A stretch of 64,000 bases of DNA from Scandinavium lactucae (GTDB taxonomy: Bacteria > Pseudomonadota > Gammaproteobacteria > Enterobacterales > Enterobacteriaceae): assembly GCF_033843265.1 (NCBI RefSeq), contig NZ_JAWXRD010000037.1, positions 56,349 through 120,348 on the forward strand. Direction: 5' to 3'. Below the pieces are notes generated by a model, which worked only from the letters and a program-made list of their open reading frames with translations, did not search any database and was not told the origin of the DNA. The translations under genes and the position numbers were made by a program. Shown in pieces: positions 17,516 to 24,553 of this stretch; positions within the stretch are counted from its first letter, which is position 1, and each line of letters begins with the position of its first letter.

Positions 17516-17538
17516 AAAGGGTATTATTGATGCAACTT
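17516..17538 (+). promoter_or_regulatory. Candidate NsrR operator upstream of ygbA
   Basis: Two 11-base half-sites, AAAGGGTATTA and TGATGCAACTT, separated by one base, match the NsrR layout 11-1-11 (half-site AAGATGYATTT) at 7 and 8 of 11 positions. ygbA is a known NsrR target in E. coli. The site ends 17 bases before the ygbA start, where bound NsrR would block transcription until NO destroys its iron-sulfur cluster. Confidence 0.55.
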
Positions 17539-17555
17539 ATGATTGAGGACGAAAG

Positions 17556-17900
17556 ATGATGGGCAGCCGTATCCGCAGAGAAAAACGCACCATCGCTCGG
17601 ATGATCGCGCTCTATGAACAGCAGTGCCCGCAGGCCATTTCATCACCGGGGCATTATCAGGCGCTGAATGCCTACGCTGAAAAAAGGCTGGATAAATGTG
17701 TGTTTGGCGAACAAAAACCGGCGTGTAAACAGTGCCCGGTGCATTGCTATCAGCCCGCCAAAAGAGAAGAGATGAAGTTGATTATGCGCTGGGCAGGGCC
17801 GCGTATGCTCTGGCGTCATCCGGTCCTGACGGTCCTGCATTTAATTGACGACCGGCGTCCGGTGCCTGAATTACCGGAAAAATACCGACCAAAGAAATAG
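17556..17900 (+). CDS. ygbA: Nitrous oxide-stimulated promoter family protein YgbA
   Basis: A 114-residue cytosolic protein of the YgbA family. In E. coli it belongs to the NsrR regulon, and it has been linked to recovery of growth after nitric oxide exposure. Visible features are a basic N-terminus (RIRREKRTIARMI) and the Cys cluster C(V)FGEQKPACKQCPVHCYQP at about 48-66, with four to five cysteines that could bind metal. The start follows GAGGACGAAAG; a second ATG directly follows and could also be used. It is convergent with fhlA, with the stops 7 bases apart. Confidence 0.9.
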   Translation: MMGSRIRREKRTIARMIALYEQQCPQAISSPGHYQALNAYAEKRLDKCVFGEQKPACKQCPVHCYQPAKREEMKLIMRWAGPRMLWRHPVLTVLHLIDDRRPVPELPEKYRPKK

Positions 17901-17906
17901 CCTCCA

Positions 17907-19973
17907 TTACGCCAGCGTATCCTTATCAATTCCCAGCCGTTTCATTCTCGATAGCAGAGTGGTGCGTTTCAGCCCCAGCCTCTGTGCGGCACCTTTTGGC
18001 CCGGCGACCACGCCGTTGGTCTCCTTAAGAATGCGGATGATTTGCTGCGCCTCATCTTCCCCTTCGAGCAGCGGTTCTGCCGGGAGTGAGGCGGGAGAAT
18101 AGCTCCATTCCGGCAAGGAAAGCTGTAGTACGTTGCCCGGCGTGAGTAACACCGCGCGTTCAATCACGTTCTCCAGTTCACGCACGTTGCCCGGCCATGG
18201 CATGTCGCACAGGGTGCGCAGGGCCTGGGTCGGGATGCTGTCAATCTGGCGGCCAAGGCGACGGGCAATCTTGCTGGTAAAGGCCTTCGCCAGCAGAGGA
18301 ATGTCGTCCGGGCGTTCGCGAAGCGGTGGCAGCTGGATAGGGAAGACGTTCAGGCGATAGTACAGATCGCTGCGAAACTGCCGGTCTTCTACCATCTGAC
18401 GTAAATCGCGGTTGGTGGCGGCAATCAGGCGTACGTCGGTGCGGATAAGCGTGTTGCTGCCGAGACGTTCAAATTCCTGCTCCTGCAACACGCGCAGTAG
18501 TTTGGGTTGCAGTTCGAGCGGCATATCGCCGACTTCATCCAGAAACAACGAACTTTTGTCCGCCAGTTCAAAACGCCCGGTGCGCGGCGCGCTGGCCCCG
18601 GTAAATGCCCCGCGCGAATGGCCGAACAGGTCACTTTCCAGCAGTCCGGCGGGCATGGCGGCGCAGTTCATTTTGATCATCCGCTTTTCTCTGCGCTGGC
18701 TGAGCTGATGAATGGCGCGGGCGATTAGTTCCTTGCCGGTGCCGGTTTCACCGAGGATCAGCACCGTGCTATCGCTTTGGGCGACCATTTCCACCTGGCG
18801 AAGCACCTCAAGCATCGCATCGCTGCGCCCAATAATGTCGCCGAACTCGTTATCCAGAGTGTTCAGCTGCTCGGTCAGCACCTTGTTTTCATCCGCCAGC
18901 CGTTCTTTTAAGCGCTGTATTTCCTGATACGCCAGCGCATTATCCACCGCAATCGACACCCGTCCGGCAATTTGTCGCAGCAGCCGTAAATTGCTGGCAT
19001 TGAACACCTGCTCGTTACGCTGAGCCAGTTTCAGCACGCCCAGCATGGTCTCGCCGGACATTAGCGGCAGCAGGCAAATGCTTTGCAACTCGTTGCCCCA
19101 CAGGGAAAACAGCTGGCGGTCGCCCTGTGCCAGCTGGTTCATATCGGCCAGCGTCAGCAGCATCATCTGGTGGTGTTTAAACACCTGTTCGCTAAGCGAG
19201 CCGGATTCTTCCACTTCGGCTACATCATGCAGCGGCGTATCGCCATCCAGATAATGACTGGTGTACACGTCGAGTTTTCCCGGCTGCGGGCTGCGCAGCA
19301 CTACGCTGATGGCATCAATGTGGAAATGGTGATGCAGCGATTTCGCGACCTCACTGACCAGCTCGTCAATATCCAGGCGTGACAGCACGGCATTGGTGAC
19401 ATCGACCAGGATGCGGAAATTATCGCGCTCAAGGCGCAGCTGCTGGCGATCTGCGCTGCGGCTGAGGCGGGTCTGCAACTGCTCGGCGACGATAGCCACC
19501 AGCTGGGCCAGCGTTTGCAGACGCTGGAGCTCTTTTTCGCTCCACGGTGTCTGATTGGCGCGAATAAATTCACAGCCGCCAAAAATACGGCCTTCCTGCG
19601 CCAGAGGCAGTATGGCATAGCGACCAAAAGGGCCATAAAAAGGACTTTGCGACAGCGCCGACCAGCTGGCGCAAAATTCTGAATAGTCGCACTGCAGCGT
19701 GTCGGGTCGCGACAGCAGGCGATGGAGAGGGCCCTGCGCCAGCAGCGTTTCCTCGCCGCTGCGACAAGGGTCGACTGCCGGGCTTGTGAAATAACTCACC
19801 CGCTGATTGCCAGGTTGCCATAGCAGGACAGCCGCGCGTTCAGCGAGCCCTGCCTGTTTGACCCGCTGCGTCAGGGTTTCGGCCACGCCGTTCAGGTCAG
19901 CTTGTTGCAGTAAAGATCGGGTGATATCGAGCAATCCTTGCTGGCCGAGGTCGCTCATCGCAGTCGTTGACAT
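17907..19973 (-). CDS. fhlA: Formate hydrogenlyase transcriptional activator FhlA
   Basis: Sigma-54 enhancer-binding activator that senses formate and switches on hyp, hydrogenase and hydN operons. The protein has 688 residues, with two N-terminal GAF-type sensory modules, a central AAA+ domain with Walker A GETGTGKELIARAIH, the sigma-54 contact loop GAFTGA and DEVGDMPLELQPKLLRVLQ, and a C-terminal Fis-type helix-turn-helix (GAAQRLGLKRTTLLSRMKRLGI). I took the second in-frame ATG (MSTTAMSDLGQQGL), which aligns with E. coli MSYTPMSDLGQQGL; an ATG three codons earlier is possible. It lies 38 bp downstream of hypE in the same direction. The N-terminal GAF region differs more from E. coli than the AAA+ part. 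Confidence 0.96.
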   Translation of the reverse strand: MSTTAMSDLGQQGLLDITRSLLQQADLNGVAETLTQRVKQAGLAERAAVLLWQPGNQRVSYFTSPAVDPCRSGEETLLAQGPLHRLLSRPDTLQCDYSEFCASWSALSQSPFYGPFGRYAILPLAQEGRIFGGCEFIRANQTPWSEKELQRLQTLAQLVAIVAEQLQTRLSRSADRQQLRLERDNFRILVDVTNAVLSRLDIDELVSEVAKSLHHHFHIDAISVVLRSPQPGKLDVYTSHYLDGDTPLHDVAEVEESGSLSEQVFKHHQMMLLTLADMNQLAQGDRQLFSLWGNELQSICLLPLMSGETMLGVLKLAQRNEQVFNASNLRLLRQIAGRVSIAVDNALAYQEIQRLKERLADENKVLTEQLNTLDNEFGDIIGRSDAMLEVLRQVEMVAQSDSTVLILGETGTGKELIARAIHQLSQRREKRMIKMNCAAMPAGLLESDLFGHSRGAFTGASAPRTGRFELADKSSLFLDEVGDMPLELQPKLLRVLQEQEFERLGSNTLIRTDVRLIAATNRDLRQMVEDRQFRSDLYYRLNVFPIQLPPLRERPDDIPLLAKAFTSKIARRLGRQIDSIPTQALRTLCDMPWPGNVRELENVIERAVLLTPGNVLQLSLPEWSYSPASLPAEPLLEGEDEAQQIIRILKETNGVVAGPKGAAQRLGLKRTTLLSRMKRLGIDKDTLA

Positions 19974-20011
19974 AGGGTTCATCCACCGTGCGCCGCTGGC
20001 GCGAAAAAGCG

Positions 20012-21022
20012 TTAACAGATCCGCGGCAGCGGTTCAGCATGAGGTAAATCCAGGGTTCGTCGAACCCCGTACAGACCCGTCAGATGTACGCCCCGGCGTT
20101 CGCTGATTTCGCCGATGATGGCGGCATCGCGTCCTAAAGGGTGGGCCTGAAGCTGGGCGAGCACGCGCTCTGCGGCTGCGGGCGCAACGCCAATCACCAG
20201 TTTGCCTTCGTTGGCAAAGTTCAGCGCGTCCAGCCCCAGCAGTTCACACACGCCACGCACCGCGCTGTTAACAGGCATCTTCGCTTCGTACAGCATCACC
20301 CCGCAGCCGCTAGCGGCGGCGAACTCATGCGCCACGGCGTTCACTCCGCCACGGGTGGCATCGCGCAGCGCTTTGACGCCCGGAATATCGCGCAGCGTCT
20401 GGATTATCGGCGTTAATACCGCGCAGTCGCTGCGCAGGCAGCCGTCCAGCCCAAGCTGTTCGCGCAGATTAAGGATTGCCGCCCCGTGGTCACCCAACGT
20501 ACCGCTGACCAGCAGGACATCACCCGGCTGTAACTGCTGTGCTCCCCAGTGGATCCCGGCGGGGATCGCACCCAGCCCGGCGGTGTTAATAAACAGCTTA
20601 TCCGCCGCGCCGCGTGGTACCACTTTGGTGTCGCCGGTGACAATAGCGATATCGGCCGCTTTGGCCGTTGCCGCCATGCTGGTGACGACCTGTTCCAGGG
20701 TCGCCATCTCCAGCCCCTCTTCGAGGATAAATCCGCACGACAGATAACGAGGAATAGCCCCGCTGACGGCGACGTCGTTCGCGGTACCGCACACCGCCAG
20801 CTTGCCGATATCCCCGCCGGGGAAGAATAACGGGTCAATAACGTAGCTGTCGGTGGAAAAGGCCAGCCGGTCGCCGCTGGCGGTAAGTGAGGCGAGGGCG
20901 ATCCGCGCCTGATCTTCCTGCTCGGCCAGCCACGGGTTATCAAACGCGCGCATAAACAAATCGTTGATCAGCTGCTGCATCGCCTGGCCGCCGCTGCCGT
21001 GGGCTATTTGCACGGTTTTCAT
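20012..21022 (-). CDS. hypE: Hydrogenase maturation factor HypE
   Basis: Takes the carbamoyl group from HypF on its C-terminal cysteine and dehydrates it to a thiocyanate, the source of the cyanide ligands of the [NiFe] centre. The 336-residue protein starts with an AHGSGGQAMQQLI nucleotide-binding stretch, contains FSTDSYVIDPLFFPGGDIGKLAVCGTANDVAV, and ends in the required PRIC with Cys336 last. Start overlaps the hypD stop by four bases. Confidence 0.98.
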   Translation of the reverse strand: MKTVQIAHGSGGQAMQQLINDLFMRAFDNPWLAEQEDQARIALASLTASGDRLAFSTDSYVIDPLFFPGGDIGKLAVCGTANDVAVSGAIPRYLSCGFILEEGLEMATLEQVVTSMAATAKAADIAIVTGDTKVVPRGAADKLFINTAGLGAIPAGIHWGAQQLQPGDVLLVSGTLGDHGAAILNLREQLGLDGCLRSDCAVLTPIIQTLRDIPGVKALRDATRGGVNAVAHEFAAASGCGVMLYEAKMPVNSAVRGVCELLGLDALNFANEGKLVIGVAPAAAERVLAQLQAHPLGRDAAIIGEISERRGVHLTGLYGVRRTLDLPHAEPLPRIC

Positions 21023-22140
21023 TTTTCACCTTCCTGACTGCGATACTGATACCACGCCGCGCAGGCCCCTTCGGAGGAGACCATCAGCGCGCCGAACGCG
21101 CTTTGCGGGTTGCAGGTGTTGCCAAACAGCGGGCACTGATGAGGTTTACAGCGCCCGGTGAGCACTTCGCCACAGCGAGCGCGGGGATCGTCACACACCT
21201 CGCGGTGTGACGGCTGGAAATGCGCTTCGGCATCGAAACGCTGATAGTCGGCGGCGAGTTTCACCCCGGATTCGGCAATCACACCCAGGCCACGCCATTC
21301 GCTGTCGCCGTTGACGGTAAAGACATCGGCGATTGCTTGTTGGGCCAGCGCGTTGCCTGCATCGGGCACCACGCGGCGATACTGATTTTCGACGCGGCTG
21401 ACGTCTGCGATTTTCTGTTCAACCAGCATGCTGACGCCCTGCAATAAATCCAGCGGCTCAAAACCGGCAACCACCAGCGGGCGCTGAAAATCAGCGGCGA
21501 TAAAGTCGTAGCGGGCGGTGCCTATCACCATGCTGACATGGCCGGGGGCAAGGAACGCGTCGATGCTGTTATCCGGCTGTTCGAGAAGGCTGCGTAGGGT
21601 AGGGATCAGCGTAATGTGCTGGCAAAAAAAGAAAAAGTTACTGAGATTTTGCGCTTTCGCCTGTTGCAGCGTGATGGCGGTGGCGGGCATGGTGGTTTCA
21701 AACCCGAGGCCGAAAAACACCACCTTGCGCTGCGGATTCTCCGCCGCCAGCCGCAGGGCATCCATCGGCGAATAAATGATACGAATATCAGCCCCACGCG
21801 CTTTGGCCTGCATTAACGAGCCATTTTTGCCCGGGACGCGCATCGCATCGCCAAAGGTGCAGAAAATCACGTCGGGATGGCTGGCGATATCTATACAGGT
21901 GTCGATCCGGCCCATCGGCAACACGCAGACTGGGCAACCCGGGCCGTGAATAAACTCGATGTTGTCGGGCAGGAGTTGGTCGAGGCCAAAACGGAAAATG
22001 GCGTGCGTGTGGCCGCCGCACACTTCCATGATCCGCAGTGGGCGCTCGACAGAGTAAGGCAGCAATGACGCACGGTTTTTCAGATGACCAATAAGCTGCA
22101 TCACCTGCTCGGGGGCGCGGTATTCATCGACAAAGCGCAT
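21019..22140 (-). CDS. hypD: Hydrogenase maturation iron-sulfur protein HypD
   Basis: Forms the HypCD scaffold on which Fe(CN)2CO is built before delivery to the hydrogenase large subunit. The 373-residue protein carries a 4Fe-4S cluster near the C-terminus (cysteines in CDDPRARCGEVLTGRCKPHQCPLFGNTCNP) and conserved motifs CGGHTHAI near 40, GPGCPVCV near 66 and GFETTMPATA. The ATG lies on the hypC stop (TAATG, one-base overlap), so translation is probably coupled. An upstream in-frame start would add six unconserved residues. Confidence 0.98.
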   Translation of the reverse strand: MRFVDEYRAPEQVMQLIGHLKNRASLLPYSVERPLRIMEVCGGHTHAIFRFGLDQLLPDNIEFIHGPGCPVCVLPMGRIDTCIDIASHPDVIFCTFGDAMRVPGKNGSLMQAKARGADIRIIYSPMDALRLAAENPQRKVVFFGLGFETTMPATAITLQQAKAQNLSNFFFFCQHITLIPTLRSLLEQPDNSIDAFLAPGHVSMVIGTARYDFIAADFQRPLVVAGFEPLDLLQGVSMLVEQKIADVSRVENQYRRVVPDAGNALAQQAIADVFTVNGDSEWRGLGVIAESGVKLAADYQRFDAEAHFQPSHREVCDDPRARCGEVLTGRCKPHQCPLFGNTCNPQSAFGALMVSSEGACAAWYQYRSQEGEK

Positions 22141-22412
22141 TAACGATCCTCGCCCCACATCAACGCCCCGACATCGGGTTCAACGTCGAACATGTTTTGC
22201 AGCGCCGCCAGCGTGTCGCGGGCTTCGGCTTCATCAATCACGCTCATTGCGAACCCGACGTGAACCAGCACCCACTGGCCGATGCGTGATTGGCCCTGTT
22301 CATCGGTAACGCCGACCAGCGTCAGGTCGACATCGCGTTGGATACCGCACACGTCGACCTTGGCCTGCTGACCGCTGATGGCACAAATCTGCCCGGGAAC
22401 GCCTATGCACAT
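22140..22412 (-). CDS. hypC: Hydrogenase maturation chaperone HypC/HybG family
   Basis: Small chaperone that carries the iron with its CO and CN ligands from HypD to the precursor of the large subunit. The 90-residue protein begins MCIGVPGQI, with the essential Cys2 exposed after Met removal, and keeps the OB-fold pattern (VGEWVLVHVGFAMSVIDEAEA-like). The start is inside the end of hypB. Longer upstream frames would bury Cys2 and are therefore rejected. Confidence 0.97.
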   Translation of the reverse strand: MCIGVPGQICAISGQQAKVDVCGIQRDVDLTLVGVTDEQGQSRIGQWVLVHVGFAMSVIDEAEARDTLAALQNMFDVEPDVGALMWGEDR

Positions 22413-23272
22413 CGTTGCGTCTCCAGCCAGCTCAGCCACTGATCCATTCCTTCGCCGCTGGTGGCGGAAATCAGGATTGCCTCAATCGTGGGATTCACCT
22501 GGCGGGCGTACGCCAGGCAGCGCTCGACATCGAATTGCAGGTACGGCAGCAGGTCAATTTTGTTGAGCAGCAGCAGCGAGGCGGCGGCAAACATCTGCGG
22601 ATATTTCAGCGGTTTGTCTTCCCCTTCGGTGACCGACAGCACCGCGACTTTGTGCCGCTCGCCGAGGTCGAAACTGGCCGGGCATACTAGGTTGCCAACG
22701 TTCTCGATAAACAGAATCCCGTTGTCCTCCAGCGGCATGCGCGGTGCGGCGTCGGCAATCATCTGCGCATCGAGATGGCAGCCTTTGCCGGTATTGACCT
22801 GAATCGCGGGTGTGCCGGTGGCGCGAATGCGCGCCGCATCGTTCACCGTTTGCTGATCGCCTTCAATCACTGCACAGGGCACGCGGCCTTTGAGGCGCGT
22901 CAGCGTTTCGGTCAACAGCGTGGTTTTCCCGGATCCGGGGCTAGAAACCAGGTTCAGTACCAGCAACTCTCGAGCGGCAAACCGTGCCCGGTTGCGGGCT
23001 GCCAGCTGATTGTTTTTGTCCAGCACGTCGATTTCGACTTCCAGCATTTTGCGCTGACTGATACCCGGCGCGTGCGTTCCGGCCTCACCGTGACCGTAGT
23101 GCAAATCGCCTTGGGCCGACTTTTGTGGGCTGAAGTCGGATGTAATCCCGGTGATGGAAAGCGCCGGGCGGGAAGCGGGCGCAAACGGCGCTCCGCGAAA
23201 GGCCGAGTGCGGATTGTGCTCATCACCTTCGATGTAGCGATTGCCATCCGCGCAGCCGCAGGTTGTACACAT
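22403..23272 (-). CDS. hypB: Hydrogenase nickel incorporation GTPase HypB
   Basis: GTPase that works with HypA (and SlyD) to insert nickel. The 289-residue protein starts MCTTCGCADG with the high-affinity nickel ligands Cys2, Cys5 and Cys7. The P-loop SSPGSGKTT is at about 110-118, followed by EGDQQT, IENVGNLVCPA (metal-binding G-domain Cys) and LLLNKIDLLPYL. The linker at about 20-75 has only scattered histidines (DLHYGHGEAGTHAPG), with no long His-rich nickel store. It overlaps hypC by 10 bases and follows hypA by 3. Confidence 0.98.
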   Translation of the reverse strand: MCTTCGCADGNRYIEGDEHNPHSAFRGAPFAPASRPALSITGITSDFSPQKSAQGDLHYGHGEAGTHAPGISQRKMLEVEIDVLDKNNQLAARNRARFAARELLVLNLVSSPGSGKTTLLTETLTRLKGRVPCAVIEGDQQTVNDAARIRATGTPAIQVNTGKGCHLDAQMIADAAPRMPLEDNGILFIENVGNLVCPASFDLGERHKVAVLSVTEGEDKPLKYPQMFAAASLLLLNKIDLLPYLQFDVERCLAYARQVNPTIEAILISATSGEGMDQWLSWLETQRCA

Positions 23273-23275
23273 ACC

Positions 23276-23626
23276 TTATTCCTCAATGACTTCGATACGC
23301 TGAATCTGAAAACCATCGTCAGCGACAATGCGTAACCGATCGCTGCCGCAATCGGGGCAGCGACGAACGTGTTGCGACAGCAAATGCACATATTGCTGAC
23401 ACGTCGGGCACCAGCACTCCGCCTGCTGTTCTTCAATGTGCAACTGGCAGCCTTCCGCTATCGTGCCGCGGCACACCAGCTCAAAACAGAAACTGACCGA
23501 GGCGGGCTCCACGCAGGAAAATGCCCCGATTTTCAGCCAGACGGCACTCACGCGGGTGGCGTCGTTGGCGAGCGCCTGTTGCTCAACAATTTCCAGCGCC
23601 CGCTGGCAAAGGGTGATTTCGTGCAT
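23276..23626 (-). CDS. hypA: Hydrogenase nickel incorporation protein HypA
   Basis: Nickel metallochaperone for hydrogenase. The 116-residue protein starts MHEITLCQ, where the N-terminal amine and His2 bind nickel, so the start is fixed at this ATG although the frame is open 61 codons further upstream. The structural zinc site is C73-x2-C76 ... C90-x2-C93. It is the first gene of hypABCDE-fhlA. A sigma-54 promoter match lies 34 bases upstream. Confidence 0.97.
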   Translation of the reverse strand: MHEITLCQRALEIVEQQALANDATRVSAVWLKIGAFSCVEPASVSFCFELVCRGTIAEGCQLHIEEQQAECWCPTCQQYVHLLSQHVRRCPDCGSDRLRIVADDGFQIQRIEVIEE

Positions 23627-23659
23627 AACGTTTCTCGTCTGGTCAACTTCACCGGTTAA

Positions 23660-23675
23660 AGCAAAAAACAGGCCA
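23660..23675 (-). promoter_or_regulatory. Sigma-54 promoter candidate for hypABCDE
   Basis: On the minus strand the sequence TGGCCT-GTTTT-TTGCT has the -24 GG and -12 GC elements at the required spacing (consensus TGGCAC-N5-TTGCW). It sits 34 bases upstream of the hypA ATG. This agrees with FhlA/sigma-54 control of hyp in E. coli. Confidence 0.75.
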
Positions 23676-23744
23676 CAATTTATTCCGTTGATTTTTAAAG
23701 AGAAGTCATGCATCGACATTGGCTGGATGACAATTGTGACGGCC

Positions 23745-23823
23745 TGTCGCCACAAATGACGTTGAGAAAAAACGGCGGGGACGACGACGATCGTCACAAT
23801 CGTCGTCATGGTGACGATGACAG
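23745..23823. promoter_or_regulatory. Candidate activator-binding region between hypA and hyfA
   Basis: The 309-bp gap between the divergent hyp and hyf operons holds no gene. Its middle part has several dyads: TGTCG-N7-TGACG (23745-23761), a perfect 9-bp inverted repeat GACGACGAT / ATCGTCGTC with a 7-base spacer (23783-23807), and TCGTCA-TGG-TGACGA (23803-23817) leading into TGACAG. The last one resembles the palindrome upstream of hydN. Distance to the hyf -24 box (about 55-75 bases) suits an upstream activating sequence for FhlA and/or HyfR. Confidence 0.55.
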
Positions 23824-23878
23824 CGGTTTGTCAGTAGGGAAATAGGTTATCTCTTTGATTTAATTTGGAATGATTTGA

Positions 23879-23894
23879 TGGCACGCAAATTGCT
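23879..23894 (+). promoter_or_regulatory. Sigma-54 promoter for the hyf operon
   Basis: TGGCAC-GCAAA-TTGCT is an exact match to the -24/-12 consensus TGGCAC-N5-TTGCW. Transcription would begin about 12 bases further on, roughly 30 bases before the hyfA ATG. Confidence 0.9.
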
Positions 23895-23935
23895 ACACAA
23901 GCCGGATAATTTTCTTCCGCTTCAGAGGAATAACC

Positions 23936-24553
23936 ATGAACCGCTTTGTCATTGCGGATCCTCAGTGGTGCATCGGATGCAATACCTGCCTCGCAGCGTG
24001 CTCTGATGTCCATAAAACGCAGGGGCTCCAGCAGCACCCGAGGCTTGCGATGGCACGCACCGGCGAGAATACCGCGCCGGTGCTGTGCCGTCATTGCGAA
24101 GACGCCCCCTGCAAACGGGTGTGCCCGGTGAACGCCATCGCCGTTGAGGATGACAGCGTACAAATCAATGAGAGCCTGTGCATCGGCTGCAAACTGTGCG
24201 GCCTGGTATGCCCGTTCGGGGCGATAACGCCTGCGGGCAGTACGCCGTTGAACGTGCCTGCGCAGTTTGAACACTTCGTTCCGGCCGCCATGCTCAGCGA
24301 CGTGCCGGTGAGCCCGGAAGGCATGAACCCGTTCCTGAGCTGGAACGCGGGCGTGCGCGCCATCGCTGTGAAATGCGACCTGTGCCATTTCTTACCGGAA
24401 GGTCCGGCCTGCGTCAGCGCCTGTCCGACCAAAGCGCTGCATCTGATTGAACCGCAGGCCGTCAACGCGCAGATGAAAGCGCGCCGGACGCAAACGGCGC
24501 TGTCGATGCCGGAGTCCTTACCGGGCCTGAACCTTGCAGGGGAGCAACGCTAA
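23936..24553 (+). CDS. hyfA: Hydrogenase-4 iron-sulfur subunit HyfA
   Basis: Electron-transfer protein with four 4Fe-4S clusters, thought to link formate dehydrogenase-H to the small hydrogenase subunits. In 205 residues the Cys sets are CIGCNTCLAACSD at about 12-24, CRHCEDAPCKRVCP near 51-64, CIGCKLCGLVCP near 81-92 and CDLCHFLPEGPACVSACP near 146-163. Length and the DVHKTQGLQQHPRLA segment match E. coli HyfA rather than HycB. The RBS is AGAGGAATAACC. The stop TAATG overlaps hyfB by one base. No hycA-like gene precedes it. Confidence 0.94.
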   Translation: MNRFVIADPQWCIGCNTCLAACSDVHKTQGLQQHPRLAMARTGENTAPVLCRHCEDAPCKRVCPVNAIAVEDDSVQINESLCIGCKLCGLVCPFGAITPAGSTPLNVPAQFEHFVPAAMLSDVPVSPEGMNPFLSWNAGVRAIAVKCDLCHFLPEGPACVSACPTKALHLIEPQAVNAQMKARRTQTALSMPESLPGLNLAGEQR

